This document shows, in pieces, positions 29,350 through 38,349 of a stretch of 64,000 bases of DNA. The notes under the pieces are model-generated. The model was not told the origin of the DNA, did no database searches, and worked only from the letters and a program-made list of their open reading frames with translations. Made by a program: the position numbers and the translations under genes. The DNA lies in contig NZ_WTFT01000003.1 in the NCBI RefSeq assembly GCF_009861505.1, positions 235,088 through 299,087 on the forward strand, written 5' to 3'. How positions within the stretch are numbered: the stretch's first letter is position 1; every line of letters starts with the position of its first letter. Source of the DNA: Pseudomonas izuensis (GTDB taxonomy: Bacteria > Pseudomonadota > Gammaproteobacteria > Pseudomonadales > Pseudomonadaceae).

Positions 29350-31620
29350 TCAACGAGCCGTGATTTTCCAGGCGCGGTGGATCTTGGCATTACGGGCAAA
29401 ATCCGGATCGATGGTCTGGGCGGTAATCTCTTCGATGGCATAACGCTCGCTAAGATTGGCCTCCAGTTCGAACTTGCGGAAGTTGTTGGAGAAGTACAAC
29501 ACCCCGCCGGCTGCCAGCCGCGCCATGGCCAGGTCGATCAATTGCACCTGGTCACGCTGCACGTCGAAGATGCCTTCCATGCGCTTGGAGTTGGAGAAGG
29601 TCGGCGGGTCGATGAAGATCAGGTCGTACTCGTCACGACTGGCTTCAAGCCACGCCATCACATCGCCCTGCTCCAGGCGGTTCTTGTCGGAGAAACCGTT
29701 CAGCGACAGGTTGCGCCGCGCCCAATCCAGATAGGTTTTCGACAGGTCGACACTGGTGGTGCTGCGCGCACCACCCTTGGCCGCGTGAACACTGGCGGTG
29801 GCGGTATAGCAGAACAGATTGAGGAAGCGCTTGCCCGCCGCTTCTTTCTGAATGCGCATACGCATCGGCCGGTGATCGAGGAACAGGCCGGTGTCGAGGT
29901 AATCAGTGAGGTTCACCAACAGCTTCACGCCGCCTTCATTCACTTCGACGAACTTGCCTTGCGCTGCCTGGCGTTCGTACTGCTTGGTGCCGCTCTGGCG
30001 CTCGCGACGCTTGACCACCACACGGCTCTTGTCGATGTTCAACGCCTGCGGAATCGCGGCCAGGGCATCAAACATACGTGCAGAAGCTTTTGCCGGGTCG
30101 ATGGATTTTGGCGCGGCATATTCCTGGACATGGACCCAATCCTGATACAGATCGATAGCCATGGAGTACTCGGGCATATCTGCATCGTAGACGCGGTAGC
30201 AATCGATGCCTTCGCGCTTGACCCATTTGCCCAGCGCCTTGAGATTTTTTTGCAGACGGTTGGCAAACATCTGCCCGCCTTCGCTCAGGCGCGGCAGTTC
30301 GACCACCGGCGCGGGTGCCGGGGCCGGTTTGATCGGGTTACCGTTTTTGTTGTACTGACGCTCTTGCGGCTCGCTTGGGGCCTGATCGTAAGCCGCCTGC
30401 TCACGCTCGGCCTGGCGCTGCTCCGGCGTACGACGTTCGCCGGTGACGAATTGATCCGGCAGCACCTTGATCAGCAACAGCTTGCACGGCAAGGCGCCGT
30501 TCCAGAATGAATACTGCTTGTGGCTGCGGATGCCCATGCGCTTGCCCAGGTCCGGCGCGCCGGTGAATACCGCCGCCTCCCAGTTCAGGCAGGCCTGACG
30601 CAGGCGCTCGCCAAGGTTCTGGTAGAGATAGAGCAGGCTCGCCTCGTCACCCAGACGCTCGCCGTACGGTGGGTTGCAGATCACCAGGCCCTTCTGGTTC
30701 TGGTCCGGACGCGGCTCGAAGGTCGCGACTTCACCCTGGTAGATCTTGATCCACTCGCTCAGGCCAGCACGCTCGACGTTGTTGCGGCCTGGTTGAATCA
30801 GGCGCGGATCAGCTTCGTAACCGCGAATCCACAGCGGTGGTTTGGCGAGGCCGGCTGCCGCGCGTTCGGACGCTTCTTCATGGAGTTTTTTCCACAGCGC
30901 CGGCACGTGGCCGAGCCAGGCGGTGAAGCCCCATTGCTCGCGACGCAGGTTCGGCGCAATGTCGGCGGCGATCATTGCCGCTTCGACGAGGAATGTACCG
31001 ACACCGCACATCGGGTCCGCCAGCGCGCCGCCTTCGGCCGCAATGCGTGGCCAGCCGGAACGGATCAGGATCGCCGCTGCGAGGTTTTCCTTCAGCGGCG
31101 CCGCGCCTTGCTGCAAGCGATAACCACGCTGGTGCAGGCTGTGGCCCGAGAGGTCGAGGGAAAGAATGGCTTCGCCACGGTCCAGGCGCAGGTGGATGCG
31201 CAGGTCCGGGTTGAGTTTGTCGATGGACGGACGGTCGCCCTGCGGGGTGCGCAGCTTGTCGACGATGGCGTCCTTGACCTTCAGGGCGCCGAAGTGGGTG
31301 TTGTCGATGCCCGAGCCGTGGCCGCTGAATTCGACGGCCAGGGTGCCATCATTCAGCATGTGGTCTTGCCACTCGATGTCGAGCACGCCGTGATAGAGAT
31401 CTTCGGCATCTTTCATCGGGAAACGCTTGAGTACCAGCAGCACCCGGTTGGCCAGGCGCGACCACAGGCACAGGCGATAGGCGGTTTCCATGGTGGCCAT
31501 GCCGCGCACGGCAGAGGTGTGCTCACGTGCTTCCTCAAGGCCAAGCCCGACGGCTTCCTCGATGAGCAGGCCTTCAAGGCCTTTTGGGCAAGTGAGGAAG
31601 AGTTCGAAACGATCGGACAT
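29350..31620 (-). CDS. rlmL: bifunctional 23S rRNA methyltransferase RlmKL
   Basis: Modifies 23S rRNA at two guanines: m2G2445 by the N-terminal RlmL half and m7G2069 by the C-terminal RlmK half. The 756-residue fusion shows a THUMP region near residues 45-155, the RlmL motif NPPYGERLGD, a Pro/Ala-rich linker (PIKPAPAPAPV), then the RlmK half with DPPTFSNSKRM. ATG at 31620 gives the usual N-terminus MSDRFELFLTCPKGLEGLL; a start 12 codons earlier lacks support. Confidence 0.96.
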   Translation of the reverse strand: MSDRFELFLTCPKGLEGLLIEEAVGLGLEEAREHTSAVRGMATMETAYRLCLWSRLANRVLLVLKRFPMKDAEDLYHGVLDIEWQDHMLNDGTLAVEFSGHGSGIDNTHFGALKVKDAIVDKLRTPQGDRPSIDKLNPDLRIHLRLDRGEAILSLDLSGHSLHQRGYRLQQGAAPLKENLAAAILIRSGWPRIAAEGGALADPMCGVGTFLVEAAMIAADIAPNLRREQWGFTAWLGHVPALWKKLHEEASERAAAGLAKPPLWIRGYEADPRLIQPGRNNVERAGLSEWIKIYQGEVATFEPRPDQNQKGLVICNPPYGERLGDEASLLYLYQNLGERLRQACLNWEAAVFTGAPDLGKRMGIRSHKQYSFWNGALPCKLLLIKVLPDQFVTGERRTPEQRQAEREQAAYDQAPSEPQERQYNKNGNPIKPAPAPAPVVELPRLSEGGQMFANRLQKNLKALGKWVKREGIDCYRVYDADMPEYSMAIDLYQDWVHVQEYAAPKSIDPAKASARMFDALAAIPQALNIDKSRVVVKRRERQSGTKQYERQAAQGKFVEVNEGGVKLLVNLTDYLDTGLFLDHRPMRMRIQKEAAGKRFLNLFCYTATASVHAAKGGARSTTSVDLSKTYLDWARRNLSLNGFSDKNRLEQGDVMAWLEASRDEYDLIFIDPPTFSNSKRMEGIFDVQRDQVQLIDLAMARLAAGGVLYFSNNFRKFELEANLSERYAIEEITAQTIDPDFARNAKIHRAWKITAR

Positions 31621-32021
31621 GAGAATTTCTGCGCCTTTGGCTGAGTGAACCGGCAACGCATTGCCGGCCCGGTTTTCAATCAGGCGCTTTTCTCGAAGAG
31701 CGCCCGCGTGGCACGAAGGTGTGCCGTTCCACCCCTGCTGCTCGGGTTAAATGAGCTTAGATGCAAGGACAGATAAAAAAGTTGATGCAACAAAATGTCA
31801 TAAGTCGACCCTTCGTCGAATAATGCCACACTGCAACGCGAGGCATTCTCACCAAAGGATTAACCCCTTCATCCTGCGGGGGGCCGATCATACAGGGCTT
31901 TGACTAATAAATACGGCACAAACATCGTGTTGCTTATGGCCATAGCACATTAATAGTTACGTCCTTATGACAAAACGATCATTCCCTCGATGTGACGCAT
32001 TGGTTAGAACTCAATACAGGT
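31621..32021. other. intergenic region with no gene
   Basis: No convincing coding frame or RNA gene is visible in these 400 bases. The region must contain the divergent promoters of rlmKL and rmf. It turns AT-rich from about 31760, which fits a promoter zone, but no clear -35/-10 pair stands out. Confidence 0.6.
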
Positions 32022-32149
32022 TGGCGCCGCAATGACGTCAACACCTTGGCTCGCCACGCCGGCAGCGAGCCCCAACGGCAGAGTTTTTCTGCCTGACCTC
32101 AATAGAGGTCGACGCGATAAAAACAGTCAACAAGTGAGGGCTACACCCT
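32022..32149 (+). ncRNA. structured 5' leader of rmf (rmf RNA motif)
   Basis: The 128 bases before rmf contain three consecutive hairpins: GGCTCG/CGAGCC (32048-32071), GGCAGA/TCTGCC (32077-32093) and GACCTC/GAGGTC (32095-32110). An rmf RNA motif upstream of rmf genes is a known conserved structure in Pseudomonas, and the position and shape fit. The exact borders are inferred. Its role is presumably control of rmf expression. Confidence 0.65.
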
Positions 32150-32365
32150 ATGAGAAGACTTAAGCGTGATCCGTTGGAAAGAGCATTTTTGCGCGGATAT
32201 CAATATGGCGTTGGTGGCAAATCCCGTGAGCTTTGCCCATTTACTCTACCGTCGGTACGTCAAGCCTGGATCAACGGCTGGCGAGAAGGACGCGGCGACA
32301 ACTGGGACGGTATGACCGGCACTGCGGGAATCCACAGACTCAACGAACTTCACGCCGTCGGCTAA
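32150..32365 (+). CDS. rmf: ribosome modulation factor
   Basis: A 71-residue basic protein that dimerises 70S ribosomes into inactive 100S particles in stationary phase. It starts MRRLKRDPLERAFLRGYQYG and contains the family stretch GGKSRELCPF and RQAWINGWREGRGD. A strong terminator follows 84 bases after the stop. The long structured leader suggests post-transcriptional control. Confidence 0.96.
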   Translation: MRRLKRDPLERAFLRGYQYGVGGKSRELCPFTLPSVRQAWINGWREGRGDNWDGMTGTAGIHRLNELHAVG

Positions 32366-32448
32366 CACAGGGCACACACTCCGACACACAATCTGATTAC
32401 GTAACGAATTAACCACGCACGTCCCATCCGGACGGCGGGCTCCGGCCC

Positions 32449-32476
32449 AGGGGCTCCTTTAAAGGAGCCCTTTTTT
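32449..32476 (+). terminator. intrinsic terminator of rmf
   Basis: GGGCTCCTTT and AAAGGAGCCC pair perfectly and are followed by six T. Confidence 0.92.
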
Positions 32477-32508
32477 ATGCCCGGAAAAAATCTGTCAGGG
32501 ATGGACTT

Positions 32509-32656
32509 TGTGGCGAGAGGATTTATCCCCGTTGGGCCGCAAAGCGGCCCCAAAAACAAACAACACGGTGAATCAGGTAGAACGCGGACACCGGATTTAC
32601 GACGGCTTCGCCGCCGAACGGGGCGGTGCGACGGTTCGTTAAATCCCCTCGCCACA
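32509..32656. repeat. long REP-like inverted repeat
   Basis: Outer arms TGTGGCGAGAGGATTTA and TAAATCCCCTCGCCACA enclose about 115 bases, with inner hairpins such as GGGCCGC-AAA-GCGGCCC and CGGCTTCGCCG. This is a different REP class from the GTGGGAGC elements elsewhere. A 71-residue frame across it is not a real gene. It fills most of the gap between rmf and pyrD. Confidence 0.65.
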
Positions 32657-32688
32657 GATAAATCCCATCACCACAAAGGCCCCTTGCC

Positions 32689-33708
32689 TTAGCGCAAGGC
32701 AGCGATAGCGTCTACGGATTCACGAATCAGTGCCGGGCCTTTATAGATAAAGCCCGAGTAGATCTGCACCAGGCTCGCGCCCGCGGTGATTTTCTCGGCC
32801 GCGTGCTTGCCTTCGGTGATGCCGCCCGCCGCGATGATCGGCAAGCGACCGCCCAGCTCCGCCGCCAGCACTTTCACGGTGTGGGTGCTCTTGTCACGAA
32901 CCGGTGCGCCCGACAGACCGCCCGCCTCGTCGCCATGCTCCATGCCTTCAACGCCCACGCGGCTCAGCGTGGTGTTGGTCGCGATGACCGCGTCCATGCC
33001 TGTTTCGATCAAGGCTTGCGCAACCTGCGTGGTTTCTTCGTCGCTCATGTCCGGGGCGATCTTGATTGCCAGCGGTACATGCTTGCCATGACGCAAGGCC
33101 AGTTCCGCACGACGCTCGGCCAGATCAGCCAGCAACTGCTTGAGCGAATCACCGAATTGCAGGCTGCGCAGGCCGGGGGTGTTCGGCGAGCTGACGTTGA
33201 CCGTCACATAGCTGGCGTGGGCGTAGACCTTGTCCAGGCAAATCAGGTAGTCGTCGACCGCACGCTCGACCGGGGTATCGAAGTTCTTGCCGATGTTGAT
33301 GCCGAGCACGCCCTTGTACTTGGCGGCCGCCACGCGGGCCAGCAGGTGATCGACACCGAGGTTGTTGAAACCCATGCGGTTGATGATCGCCTCGGCTTCC
33401 GGCAGGCGGAACAACCGTGGCTTCGGGTTGCCCGGTTGCGGACGGGGGGTAATGGTGCCGATCTCGACGAAACCGAAGCCCAGCTGCGCAAAACCGTCGA
33501 TGGCCGCGCCATTCTTGTCCAGGCCCGCCGCCAGCCCCACCGGGTTCGGGAAGTCGAGCCCCATGACACTGACCGGCATCTTCGCCGGGGCCTTGCACAG
33601 CAAACCGTTGAGCCCAAGACGCCCCCCTGCGCCGATCAGGTCCAGGGACAGATCGTGGGAGGTTTCCGGGGTAAGTTTGAACAACAGCTGACGGGCCAGG
33701 GTGTACAT
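32689..33708 (-). CDS. pyrD: dihydroorotate dehydrogenase, class 2
   Basis: Oxidises dihydroorotate to orotate in pyrimidine synthesis, passing electrons to quinone at the inner membrane. The 340-residue protein has the N-terminal membrane-associating helix ([12 protein letters not shown]), FMN-binding [10 protein letters not shown] and INRMGFNN, and the class 2 catalytic serine in [11 protein letters not shown]. The ATG at 33708 is chosen because it matches the family's N-terminus; the open frame runs 61 codons further without homology. Confidence 0.96.
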   Translation of the reverse strand: MYTLARQLLFKLTPETSHDLSLDLIGAGGRLGLNGLLCKAPAKMPVSVMGLDFPNPVGLAAGLDKNGAAIDGFAQLGFGFVEIGTITPRPQPGNPKPRLFRLPEAEAIINRMGFNNLGVDHLLARVAAAKYKGVLGINIGKNFDTPVERAVDDYLICLDKVYAHASYVTVNVSSPNTPGLRSLQFGDSLKQLLADLAERRAELALRHGKHVPLAIKIAPDMSDEETTQVAQALIETGMDAVIATNTTLSRVGVEGMEHGDEAGGLSGAPVRDKSTHTVKVLAAELGGRLPIIAAGGITEGKHAAEKITAGASLVQIYSGFIYKGPALIRESVDAIAALR

Positions 33709-33819
33709 GGGCGGCTTGGACTCGGGGCGGCGAAAAGTGGCGGGGATTATAGCCGGGGTGGAGGGCTGCACGCGAGAGACTGCATGAATGGGGTGCCAGT
33801 GGGCGGGAAGCGCTGCCAT

Positions 33820-33842
33820 CCGGAGGTCGAATAGACCTCCGG
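33820..33842. other. perfect hairpin without U-tract
   Basis: CCGGAGGTC and GACCTCCGG pair around GAATA. It lies 30 bases past the stop of the minus-strand gene at 33872-35269, at the edge of the secretion island. There is no T-run on the exit side for that gene, so it is at best an atypical terminator or a stabilising 3' end. Confidence 0.6.
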
Positions 33843-33871
33843 AAAAACACTTGACCTGCACATCATTGAGT

Positions 33872-35269
33872 TTATGGGGTGATGTTTTCACTCAATTGCA
33901 CAGGTGTCTCGACAGTCCGTTGAGAGCACATGAAGATGAATGGAAAGTAAATCAGCATGAGCATTCCTGCTTCAATGACTCTCAATACACGGCTTTGAGT
34001 ATCTTCCCCAAGTTCGGAATCAGCTAAAAGGGAGTCTGCTGCAAACGCGACAGCAATGATCGCCATAAAGGCTGTTGTTCGAGCTGCGGTAACAGAAAAA
34101 AATGAATTGCCGATCTGATGCCTATTGGCGAGCCGTAGCCCGGCAGTGACTTCCAGCACATTTTTACGTAATGACTCCGGGTCGTTAACCTGAGATTCAA
34201 TACCCACCGAACGTGATATCGGAAACCAATGTTTGCACAGCGGCAAGAGGTAATCGTCCGCAACCGCTCCGAATCCATTAGTAACACTGTGCAGCAGATC
34301 CGCGAAAAAACTGTAATCCAATGCAGCCGCGTGCCGCGCCGCACCGTGGAGCGGCATCCGGTCCGCCAGCTCTGCCAATGCAAATTGCATTGCTCCATAG
34401 CCTGCCATGCTTACTGCGACTGCCGTGTTGCTTGGCGCACCAGCGTTGTCGTTCAAAGGAACGAACGCATTGATGATATCCCGGCTCAAAGTGTAAACGG
34501 TGACCCTGGCTGCAGCGGTCAACATGGAAGAGGTTGCGCCCGTCAGTTGAGCCGCAATAAAACTCCCCATGAAAATGGAGGACATCAGGACTCGTCCGAG
34601 CCGTGACTTCAGAGTGGCTGTTGCTGAACACTCATCGCGTAAGGCTCCGATCAGGATCAGCGCAGGCCCAATCATGGTTAAGGCGATAGTGAGCCCTTCC
34701 CGGACGGCCTCAGGCGGCTCGTCTTCACTGATCATTTTCGCCACCAGAAAAGCCACCGCATCGCGCAACAACGAGGTCACGGTAACAATCGTCCCTGTGC
34801 GTGCCGCGACGTTGGCCACATTGCCCCCGTGGTCCTTGGCTTTATCGAGCACCCAACAGGCCGCATCAATAACCGAGTGCATTCGACTTACCGGCGTTTG
34901 TTGGGTATCCGATTCATTTAACTCATCAAGTCGAATGACAAAATCATCATTGGAGGTGGCATCGGGCTGCTGCCCACTTTCAACAAAGTGTTGTATCTGC
35001 TCTCGCATTTTCAGGTCTGTCTCGCCTAACTCCTCAACGCAGTGCTTCAATTGGAGTGATATCGAGCGATCAAATTTCTCCCACCCTGCTTTGATTGCCC
35101 TGGGCGAACCCAACACCCCCACCGTAACCAGATTGTCTCGTTGAGAATCCGTCACAGCTAGATCAAGCGCTTCAAATAAGGAGCCAGACGTCTGTCCAAT
35201 GGAAGATGAAACGCCGCTGTCTGAAGAAACACGCAAATTACCCATCGAATTACTAATCGCGCCCGGCAT
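33872..35269 (-). CDS. unrecognised membrane protein, candidate type III effector
   Basis: I do not recognise this 465-residue protein. The first 30 residues are rich in Ser, Gly and Asn ([19 protein letters not shown]), as in many type III secretion signals. The first third is soluble and acidic. From about residue 160 there are roughly five or six hydrophobic stretches (for example [50 protein letters not shown]). GGGAAGA precedes the ATG. It starts 51 bases after orgC on the same strand, making it the last gene of the prg-org operon. Its base composition is lower in GC than that of pyrD next door. A secreted membrane-inserting effector is the best guess from context; an island-specific inner-membrane protein is the alternative. 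Confidence 0.6.
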   Translation of the reverse strand: MPGAISNSMGNLRVSSDSGVSSSIGQTSGSLFEALDLAVTDSQRDNLVTVGVLGSPRAIKAGWEKFDRSISLQLKHCVEELGETDLKMREQIQHFVESGQQPDATSNDDFVIRLDELNESDTQQTPVSRMHSVIDAACWVLDKAKDHGGNVANVAARTGTIVTVTSLLRDAVAFLVAKMISEDEPPEAVREGLTIALTMIGPALILIGALRDECSATATLKSRLGRVLMSSIFMGSFIAAQLTGATSSMLTAAARVTVYTLSRDIINAFVPLNDNAGAPSNTAVAVSMAGYGAMQFALAELADRMPLHGAARHAAALDYSFFADLLHSVTNGFGAVADDYLLPLCKHWFPISRSVGIESQVNDPESLRKNVLEVTAGLRLANRHQIGNSFFSVTAARTTAFMAIIAVAFAADSLLADSELGEDTQSRVLRVIEAGMLMLIYFPFIFMCSQRTVETPVQLSENITP

Positions 35270-35320
35270 CGTTATCTTCCCTGTCTGTTAATAAACGGAT
35301 TTCAAAACCATTCGCCCGCC

Positions 35321-35758
35321 TCACCACTCACTCTTCTCCCACGCCTCATCCCCCATCGGCTGAAACACTTCCCGCATGAAGCCCTTGACGAAGAGGTCCA
35401 CGCTGAACGCCAGACCATTGGCGCCGCTGACTTCCTTATAGATCCGCGACTTTTCCAGACCCTCGTCTTTCAGCCGGACCAGAACCTGTAGCGTGACCGC
35501 CATCAACGCCTTGGCAGATGGATAGGCGGGGGATTCTCCATCGGCACCCCGCAACGCGCGGAGGAACTCATAAATGGCCTTCTCACCTTGCCCTTCCATT
35601 GCCAACAGTTGTTGATACAAGCGCTCGAAGTCAGGGTCCGGGCGCTTGCTAGCGGGCAGGTCCCGGCTAACCGCCAGCAGGCGCGACTCCAGCGGCTCTA
35701 CCGATGGGTCTCCACTGCGTTCAGGCGCGGTAAAATTGTTCAAGGCTTCAATCTTCAT
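35321..35758 (-). CDS. orgC: OrgC-like type III secretion protein
   Basis: A 146-residue protein in the position of Salmonella OrgC, directly after orgB, with near-identical length (OrgC is about 150). OrgC is reported to assist needle assembly and to be secreted. Assignment rests on position, size and helical character rather than a strong motif; the C-terminal half (KALMAVTLQVLVRLKDEG; FVKGFMREVFQPMG) is the most conserved-looking part. GAGG precedes the ATG by 7 bases, and the start overlaps orgB by 11 bases. Confidence 0.6.
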   Translation of the reverse strand: MKIEALNNFTAPERSGDPSVEPLESRLLAVSRDLPASKRPDPDFERLYQQLLAMEGQGEKAIYEFLRALRGADGESPAYPSAKALMAVTLQVLVRLKDEGLEKSRIYKEVSGANGLAFSVDLFVKGFMREVFQPMGDEAWEKSEW

Positions 35759-36458
35759 GACGGACCTCGATTTGTGTGGCGCCGCCCGAACGCTCGACGA
35801 AGGTCGAACACAGGTCCGTGAGCGCCTGCATAGAGGTCTGGTCCAGTGAACGAACCGACTCCGGCAGATTTGCGACACACGCCAACAACCGCGGCTCCAC
35901 TCGTTGCCGGGTCGTTTCAACATCGAATTCGAGTAGCTGATCAGCGAGCCGCACCACATAGCGCTCCTGAGGGTGATAGTCGATAACCAGTTCGCCGGGC
36001 CACACCCTGCGCAATTGTTCGCGCAGTTCATCGCCACGCAATCGACAATGCGCTGGCAACAGCACTTGCAGCACCGTACCCGAGTCGCCCTGCTGCTCGG
36101 CCAGCCAGCGCTCCAGCATGTCGTCCAGCCATTCGGGACGACTCAAGGCTTGTGCGAGCAAACCGTGGGCGGCCTGCGCCAGGTCTTTGCGCAATTGCAA
36201 CCCGAGCGCCTGCGACTCCAACAAGCCGCTCGCCAAATGCCCGGTCGCGCGCAAGATGCCCTCGGCGTAGCCTTCCTGAAAAGCCTGGGCATGAACCGCC
36301 GTGGCATCACGCCGAGCTTGCTCGACACAATCACGAGCCCAGCGCCGGGCCTGTTGCTGCAAGCTTCTGCGTCGACGCGTGGCGGCCATGTCCTCACAGG
36401 ACAAATGCACATCACTCGACTCGGGGAGTTCAGTCAGGGTTCGGATAGCGTCGAGCAT
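35748..36458 (-). CDS. orgB: type III secretion stator protein SctL (OrgB)
   Basis: Peripheral stalk of the secretion ATPase, linking InvC to the SpaO pods. At 236 residues it shows the expected long N-terminal helical region rich in Arg, Gln and Ala (RRRRSLQQQARRWARDCVEQARRD kept short here as the RRRSLQQQARRW part) and a C-terminal ATPase-binding domain (LRRVWPGELVIDY; LLEFDVETTRQR). It overlaps orgA by 29 bases and orgC by 11, indicating tight translational coupling. Confidence 0.85.
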   Translation of the reverse strand: MLDAIRTLTELPESSDVHLSCEDMAATRRRRSLQQQARRWARDCVEQARRDATAVHAQAFQEGYAEGILRATGHLASGLLESQALGLQLRKDLAQAAHGLLAQALSRPEWLDDMLERWLAEQQGDSGTVLQVLLPAHCRLRGDELREQLRRVWPGELVIDYHPQERYVVRLADQLLEFDVETTRQRVEPRLLACVANLPESVRSLDQTSMQALTDLCSTFVERSGGATQIEVRHED

Positions 36459-36996
36459 GCTGCACCGCCAGAAAGTAAAGGGCTGTATCGGGTTCGGTGA
36501 CCGGCCATTGCCTGTGCAAGCGCACCACCGGTTCGGAAAATTGCAGGATCAGGCGTTCGAGCAACATGGGAGGCACTTGCTCGTGCCAGCTCCATAGCGC
36601 ATTGAGACCGGCGGCTTCGACCTGCTCCAGTGAAACAGGCAAGGATTCAATCGACAGACTGCGCCTGGCTCCCACACTGCAACCGGCGAACCGGCGAACC
36701 GGTAATGGCAGGCAGAGTAGCGCCGCACCTCGCGCCAGATCGGGCATCAGGCGATGAATACCCATCAACCTGGCGATATGGGGCAATTGCCGCCAGTGGC
36801 ACACCCATTGTTTCGCCACGACGGTCATCGGCGTCGAAGGCCATGAACCTTGTAACGCCATACCTTCCAGCACTATCCGATTGAGCAGGTTCCTTGCTTC
36901 AGGCCCATCGAAACCTGCCGGTACCGTCAGGCGCTGCGGGTGCAGATAACTCAGTGGCTCAGCGAGAATCCTCTGTAAATATTCAGCGTGAGACAT
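36430..36996 (-). CDS. orgA: type III secretion sorting platform protein SctK (OrgA)
   Basis: Connects the SpaO pods to the inner-membrane ring. The 188-residue protein begins MSHAEYLQRILAEPLSYLHPQRL and has the YLHP motif seen in OrgA/MxiK proteins. The ATG at 36996 is used; upstream codons in frame lie inside prgK. The gene overlaps prgK by 14 bases and orgB by 29. Confidence 0.82.
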   Translation of the reverse strand: MSHAEYLQRILAEPLSYLHPQRLTVPAGFDGPEARNLLNRIVLEGMALQGSWPSTPMTVVAKQWVCHWRQLPHIARLMGIHRLMPDLARGAALLCLPLPVRRFAGCSVGARRSLSIESLPVSLEQVEAAGLNALWSWHEQVPPMLLERLILQFSEPVVRLHRQWPVTEPDTALYFLAVQHARRYPNPD

Positions 36997-37705
36997 CGCG
37001 CTGCCCTGCGTTCGAACGGCGGTATGCCCAGGCTGCACCACCGACCAACAGCAATCCGGTCATTACAGCCAACAACCCCATCCAATGCGATTGCCCCTGC
37101 GTGGCAGCCACGGAGGGTGCGACATGCTGTGTCGGCGAACGTTTCGACAACACCACCGAGATGTTCTCGTACTCGACTGCCGCAAAGCTGTTCTTGAGAA
37201 AACGCTTGATGTCGGTGATCAGCAACTGCGGCTCGACATCTCGCTCATGGATCGCCACCGCCGAGAGGTGAATGGGCGGCGACTTGCGCCCGCCTTCACC
37301 GGCATCCAGGTCGTAACTGACATGTACCCGTGCTGAAACCACGCCTTCGAGCACACCCAGTGACTGTTCGATGCGCTGCTCCAGCGCCGAGTAGAGCCGG
37401 GCCTTTTCAGCGCGGGGCGAAGCCACCAGAGAATCGGCGGGAAACATCTCTGCCACCTGCAGGCGAGGCCGGGAAGGCAGCGAATAGAGGTTGAGCAAAT
37501 CGACGGCCGCGGAAAAATCGACCTGATCGACTTTCACCGCATAGCCGGTTTTGCCGGCGTCGACTTTCACTGCCGCGATGTTATTTCGCTGCAACACTGA
37601 AAGGACTTCATTGGCCTGTTGCTGGTCCAGCCCTTCAAGCAGATTCGGTTGGCGACATCCGGACAACACCAGGCACAACAGCATCAACAACACCGCTGGC
37701 TTCAT
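36983..37705 (-). CDS. prgK: type III secretion inner ring lipoprotein SctJ (PrgK)
   Basis: Forms the inner-membrane ring with PrgH. The 240-residue protein has a lipoprotein signal ending LSGC (Cys17), two ring-building domains of the YscJ/FliF family (for example LLEGLDQQQANEVLSVLQRN and RVHVSYDLD), and a C-terminal membrane helix (WMGLLAVMTGLLLVGGAAW). It overlaps prgJ by 4 bases. Confidence 0.95.
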   Translation of the reverse strand: MKPAVLLMLLCLVLSGCRQPNLLEGLDQQQANEVLSVLQRNNIAAVKVDAGKTGYAVKVDQVDFSAAVDLLNLYSLPSRPRLQVAEMFPADSLVASPRAEKARLYSALEQRIEQSLGVLEGVVSARVHVSYDLDAGEGGRKSPPIHLSAVAIHERDVEPQLLITDIKRFLKNSFAAVEYENISVVLSKRSPTQHVAPSVAATQGQSHWMGLLAVMTGLLLVGGAAWAYRRSNAGQRDVSR

Positions 37706-38010
37706 GACGCACGCAACAAGGTTTCGGCCGTGCCCACCGCTTTGCGCACCAGCACGTTGAGCAAATTGATATCGACGTTGTATTGCCCTGTCCGCTCCTG
37801 CAATTGGCTCAGTACTTCGGGGTTGGTGATGTCCGGGCGTTGCATCAGCTGATTGATCGCTGCAACGTCCTGCTCGCTGTTCACCGCGGAACCGGCAAAC
37901 GCATCGATCAACCGCGACTCAAGGGAAACGATCGGACCTTCCTGCGGGCCGCGCAATTGCGCGAAGGCTGTCGGCTCAATATCAGCCAGTGAGATGTTTT
38001 CGATAAACAT
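37702..38010 (-). CDS. prgJ: type III secretion inner rod protein SctI (PrgJ)
   Basis: Inner rod that joins the export gate to the needle. The 102-residue protein has a variable N-terminal half and the conserved C-terminal helix that packs in the rod (SQLQERTGQYNVDINLLNVL, then VRKAVGTAETLLRAS). The ATG at 38010 is preferred over a GTG three codons earlier. It sits between prgI and prgK as in SPI-1. Confidence 0.88.
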   Translation of the reverse strand: MFIENISLADIEPTAFAQLRGPQEGPIVSLESRLIDAFAGSAVNSEQDVAAINQLMQRPDITNPEVLSQLQERTGQYNVDINLLNVLVRKAVGTAETLLRAS

Positions 38011-38069
38011 GCGATGCACTCAAGAAAAGGGCCATGGTCAGGAACCGATGGCCAGTTGAAACGTAATCC

Positions 38070-38339
38070 TCAGCGAGCGGCTTGGATGATTGCCATGTCG
38101 ATATCCTTGAAGCCCTTGATCGTGTTGGTCTGGGCGTTACGGAATACTGTGTAGGAGGAAAATGCGGTCTGGTATGCCGCCAGTTTTGCCGGGTCGGAAG
38201 CATCGCCCTTCAGTGCGTCGAGTGCTGCATCCAGCGCCTCCTTAAGTGTTTTTGCACCGTTCTCAAACCCTTCGGCTTGACGCCCGAGGAAATCATCCGG
38301 GAATTGGATTGGAAAGACGGGAATACCAGGATCAGCCAT
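38070..38339 (-). CDS. prgI: type III secretion needle subunit SctF (PrgI)
   Basis: The 89-residue subunit polymerises into the extracellular needle. It is a helical hairpin: helix one includes GAKTLKEALDAALDAL, a loop follows with the characteristic DPAKLAAYQ, then helix two (FSSYTVFRNAQTNTIKGFKDID). Its N-terminus is about 10 residues longer than Salmonella PrgI and Pro-rich. AAAGGTG precedes the ATG. Confidence 0.93.
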   Translation of the reverse strand: MADPGIPVFPIQFPDDFLGRQAEGFENGAKTLKEALDAALDALKGDASDPAKLAAYQTAFSSYTVFRNAQTNTIKGFKDIDMAIIQAAR

Positions 38340-38349
38340 GTGTCACCTT

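Noticed and set aside
32477..32692. A 71-codon frame with SGRTRTPDL, resembling peptides read from tRNA 3' ends
   Set aside because: No cloverleaf or anticodon stem can be drawn. The frame crosses a REP-like inverted repeat, which explains it.
33820..33842. Perfect hairpin as a rho-independent terminator
   Set aside because: There is no T-run downstream in either direction, so it is listed only as a hairpin.
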